A DNA stretch of 7,304 bases from the NCBI GenBank assembly GCA_038234815.1, contig JBBQSU010000163.1, positions 1 to 7,304 on the forward strand. The letters run 5' to 3'. Below, piece after piece: positions 5,998-7,304 of this stretch. A model generated the notes under the pieces. It did no database searches. It saw only the letters and a list, made by a program, of their open reading frames with translations, and had not been told where the DNA came from. The position numbers were made by a program, and so were the translations under genes. This DNA comes from JBBQSU01 sp038234815 (lineage in GTDB: Bacteria; Planctomycetota; Phycisphaerae; Tepidisphaerales; Tepidisphaeraceae). Numbering within the stretch: the stretch's first letter is position 1; every line of letters starts with the position of its first letter.

Positions 5998-7020
5998 ATG
6001 ACCGCTCCCAGTTCTACCGACATAGCCTTAATTGGTGCCGGCCCGATCGGCCTGGAAATGGCGGTCGCGCTCAAGCAGGCCGGCACCGATTATCTTCATT
6101 TTGATGCCCGGCAGATCGGACACACTATTTCCTGGTTCGCCCCGCAAACGCGGTTTTTCAGCTCCAGCGAGCGGATCGCCATTGCCGGAGTGCCCCTCAA
6201 CACCGCCGATCAGACCACGGCCACGCGCGAAGAATACCTGGCCTATCTGCGACAAGTGGTGCAGCAGTTTGATCTGCAAATCCGATCGTTCGAGCCGGTT
6301 ATCGATCTCAAGCCTCAGGACGGCCGATTCTTAGTGCGCACCGAAGCGCATGGACGAATCATCGAAACCCTTGCCCGGCGGGTGATTCTTTCGACCGGCG
6401 GGACCGCGCGTCCGCGACTCATCAATGTCCCCGGCGAAGACCTCTCCCACGTCAGCCATTACTTCCACGATCCTCACGAATACTTCCGTAGAAATGTCGT
6501 GATCGTCGGCGGAAAGAATTCCGCGATCGAAGCGGCGCTGCGGTGCTACCACGCCGGTGCCAATGTCACGATCTCCTATCGCCGGGCGGCCTTCAGCGAA
6601 AAGAGCATTAAGTACTGGCTGTTGCCGGAAATCACCGGGTACATCAAGGAAGGCAAAATTGCGGTTCAGTTTAACAGCAACGTCGAGCGGATCGACGCCG
6701 AGTTTGTGACGCTATGCACGGGGGAGCAAATTCCCGCCGACGCAGTGCTGCTTCTGACCGGCTATGAAGCGGACATGGCGCTGTTTGAAAAAGCCGGAAT
6801 CGCGCTGTCGCAGGATCGCAGCGTCCCCCAGTTCGACGAGGCAACCATGGAGACGAGCGTTCCCGGGCTTTACGTGATCGGCACTGCCACCGGCGGAACC
6901 CAGGATCGGTACACCGTCTTCATGGAAAATTGCCACATTCACGTGGCGCGGGTGATGGCGAGCCTGCAAGGCAGGATCGAACCGGCTCAGGCACCCGTGC
7001 TGGAGCAGCCCGAAAGTTGA
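5998..7020 (+). CDS. YpdA/Bdr-family FAD-dependent NADPH oxidoreductase
   Basis: A 340-residue flavoprotein of the YpdA (bacillithiol disulfide reductase, Bdr) family, cytoplasmic, whose Firmicutes members use NADPH to reduce oxidised bacillithiol. Visible motifs: the FAD-binding GAGPIG (13-18); PQTRFFSSSERIAIAGVPL (49-67), close to the family's FFSSS signature; HYFHDPHEYF (154-163); the NADPH-binding VVIVGGKNSAIEAAL (167-181); GANVTISYR (187-195); and a C-terminal FAD-contact segment VPGLYVIGTATGG (288-300) with FMEN (308-311). Length fits the family (about 330). There is no CxxC pair, so it is not a classical thioredoxin reductase. The key oddity is Ile17: S. aureus YpdA has its important Cys14 at this place (GGGPCGL). 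The substrate may therefore differ, and use of bacillithiol by this organism is not shown. Start: the ATG at 5998 gives a normal N-terminus; the frame is open further upstream but overlaps the divergent gene and lacks a better start. Confidence 0.9.
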   Translation: MTAPSSTDIALIGAGPIGLEMAVALKQAGTDYLHFDARQIGHTISWFAPQTRFFSSSERIAIAGVPLNTADQTTATREEYLAYLRQVVQQFDLQIRSFEPVIDLKPQDGRFLVRTEAHGRIIETLARRVILSTGGTARPRLINVPGEDLSHVSHYFHDPHEYFRRNVVIVGGKNSAIEAALRCYHAGANVTISYRRAAFSEKSIKYWLLPEITGYIKEGKIAVQFNSNVERIDAEFVTLCTGEQIPADAVLLLTGYEADMALFEKAGIALSQDRSVPQFDEATMETSVPGLYVIGTATGGTQDRYTVFMENCHIHVARVMASLQGRIEPAQAPVLEQPES

Positions 7021-7041
7021 GGGCAATCACCCTTTTTCCGG
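7010..7041 (+). terminator. Possible intrinsic terminator of the oxidoreductase gene
   Basis: AGGG (7020-7023) and CCCT (7030-7033) form a short stem with a 6-nt loop, followed by a further TTTT (7034-7037). A weaker outer pairing of CCGAAA (7010-7015) with part of TTTTTCCGG (7033-7041) could extend it, competing for the T-run. It overlaps the stop codons of both converging genes. The stem is short, so efficiency is uncertain. Confidence 0.4.
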
Positions 7042-7304
7042 TTCCAGATCGACATCACAGTTCAGTTCGTTGCACAGCGTGGTAAGGCTGGTGCGCAGTT
7101 CGGGCAGGGCAACGGTGGGCGGGATCGTGAGGCGCATTTCCGTGAGAAACAGGGGGCTGCCAGCGAAGGCCGCGCTTTCCTGCCAGGCTCGCAATTCCTC
7201 AATATTCACCCGATGCTGCCGCAGCACTCCAGTCAGGCGGGCGACGATCCCCGGCCGGTCCATGCTGTAGGTTTTAAGCTGATACCGCAGGCCCGATCCA
7301 CCCG
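7027..7304 (-). CDS. GcvR-like ACT-domain protein, C-terminal part (cut by window edge)
   Basis: The frame stays open to the right edge, so the true start lies outside; an internal ATG at 7263 falls within the conserved DRPGI motif and is not the start. The 92 visible residues end a protein with an ACT fold: YQLKTYSMDRPGIVARLTGVL, HRVNIEEL, then SPLFLTEMRLTIPP and a final helix and strand. The order DRPGIV, VN-EEL and S-PLF matches the second ACT domain of glycine cleavage system transcriptional repressor (GcvR)-type proteins, which in E. coli acts with GcvA to control the gcv operon. In other bacteria such double-ACT proteins are often only amino-acid-binding regulators of unknown target. 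The first ACT domain should lie upstream, outside the window. Its stop (TGA) lies 6 bp from that of the converging oxidoreductase gene. No gcv gene is in view. Confidence 0.8.
   Translation of the reverse strand, partial: GGSGLRYQLKTYSMDRPGIVARLTGVLRQHRVNIEELRAWQESAAFAGSPLFLTEMRLTIPPTVALPELRTSLTTLCNELNCDVDLEPEKG

Noticed and set aside
5998..7020. Thioredoxin reductase
   Set aside because: No CxxC redox pair is present, and the FFSSS and GGKNSA segments fit YpdA instead.
1..7304. CRISPR array, insertion sequence or other mobile element
   Set aside because: No spaced direct repeats, no transposase or integrase and no terminal inverted repeats were seen; the tandem repeats have no spacers.

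Overview
The window looks like chromosomal DNA of a GC-rich planctomycete, most likely of the class Phycisphaerae. This rests on three things: a pseudopilin of the large planctomycetal type (FTLVELLVVVGIL N-terminus, LPSLNKAR, and a late H-Xn-DG motif), a very long DUF4175-like membrane protein ending in a short LPAAW...EYYRKLA tail, and a small membrane-anchored Cys protein of a kind found beside such genes. The assignment is by recognition only; no search was run.

Layout. Positions 1-806 hold no convincing gene. They contain a tandem 11-bp repeat, a pair of adjacent hairpins and a tandem 12-bp repeat. Two plus-strand genes follow: a small membrane-anchored protein with four Cys (807-1265), then after 69 bp a pseudopilin (1335-2522) with a strong Shine-Dalgarno. 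A 130-bp convergent gap with inverted repeats separates them from a minus-strand gene for a 1092-residue DUF4175-like protein (5931-2653). A 66-bp divergent gap then leads to a plus-strand YpdA-family flavin oxidoreductase (5998-7020). Its end lies 6 bp from the end of a minus-strand ACT-domain protein of GcvR type, which runs off the right edge.

How the genes work together. The first two genes could form one transcription unit and both encode envelope-associated products. The large protein is anchored by three membrane helices and probably works in the envelope too; the Bat/MoxR-type partners often linked to such genes are not in view and could lie beyond neither end of this isolated minus-strand gene. 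The oxidoreductase and the ACT protein are on opposite strands and share no evident pathway.

Most notable points: the oxidoreductase has Ile where characterised YpdA/Bdr proteins have their key Cys, and it appears to be transcribed without a leader (a TATGAT box ends 6 nt before the ATG). The first 800 bp carry structured, repetitive non-coding DNA of unknown role. I see no CRISPR array, insertion sequence, tRNA or rRNA, and no clear new defence or mobile system.
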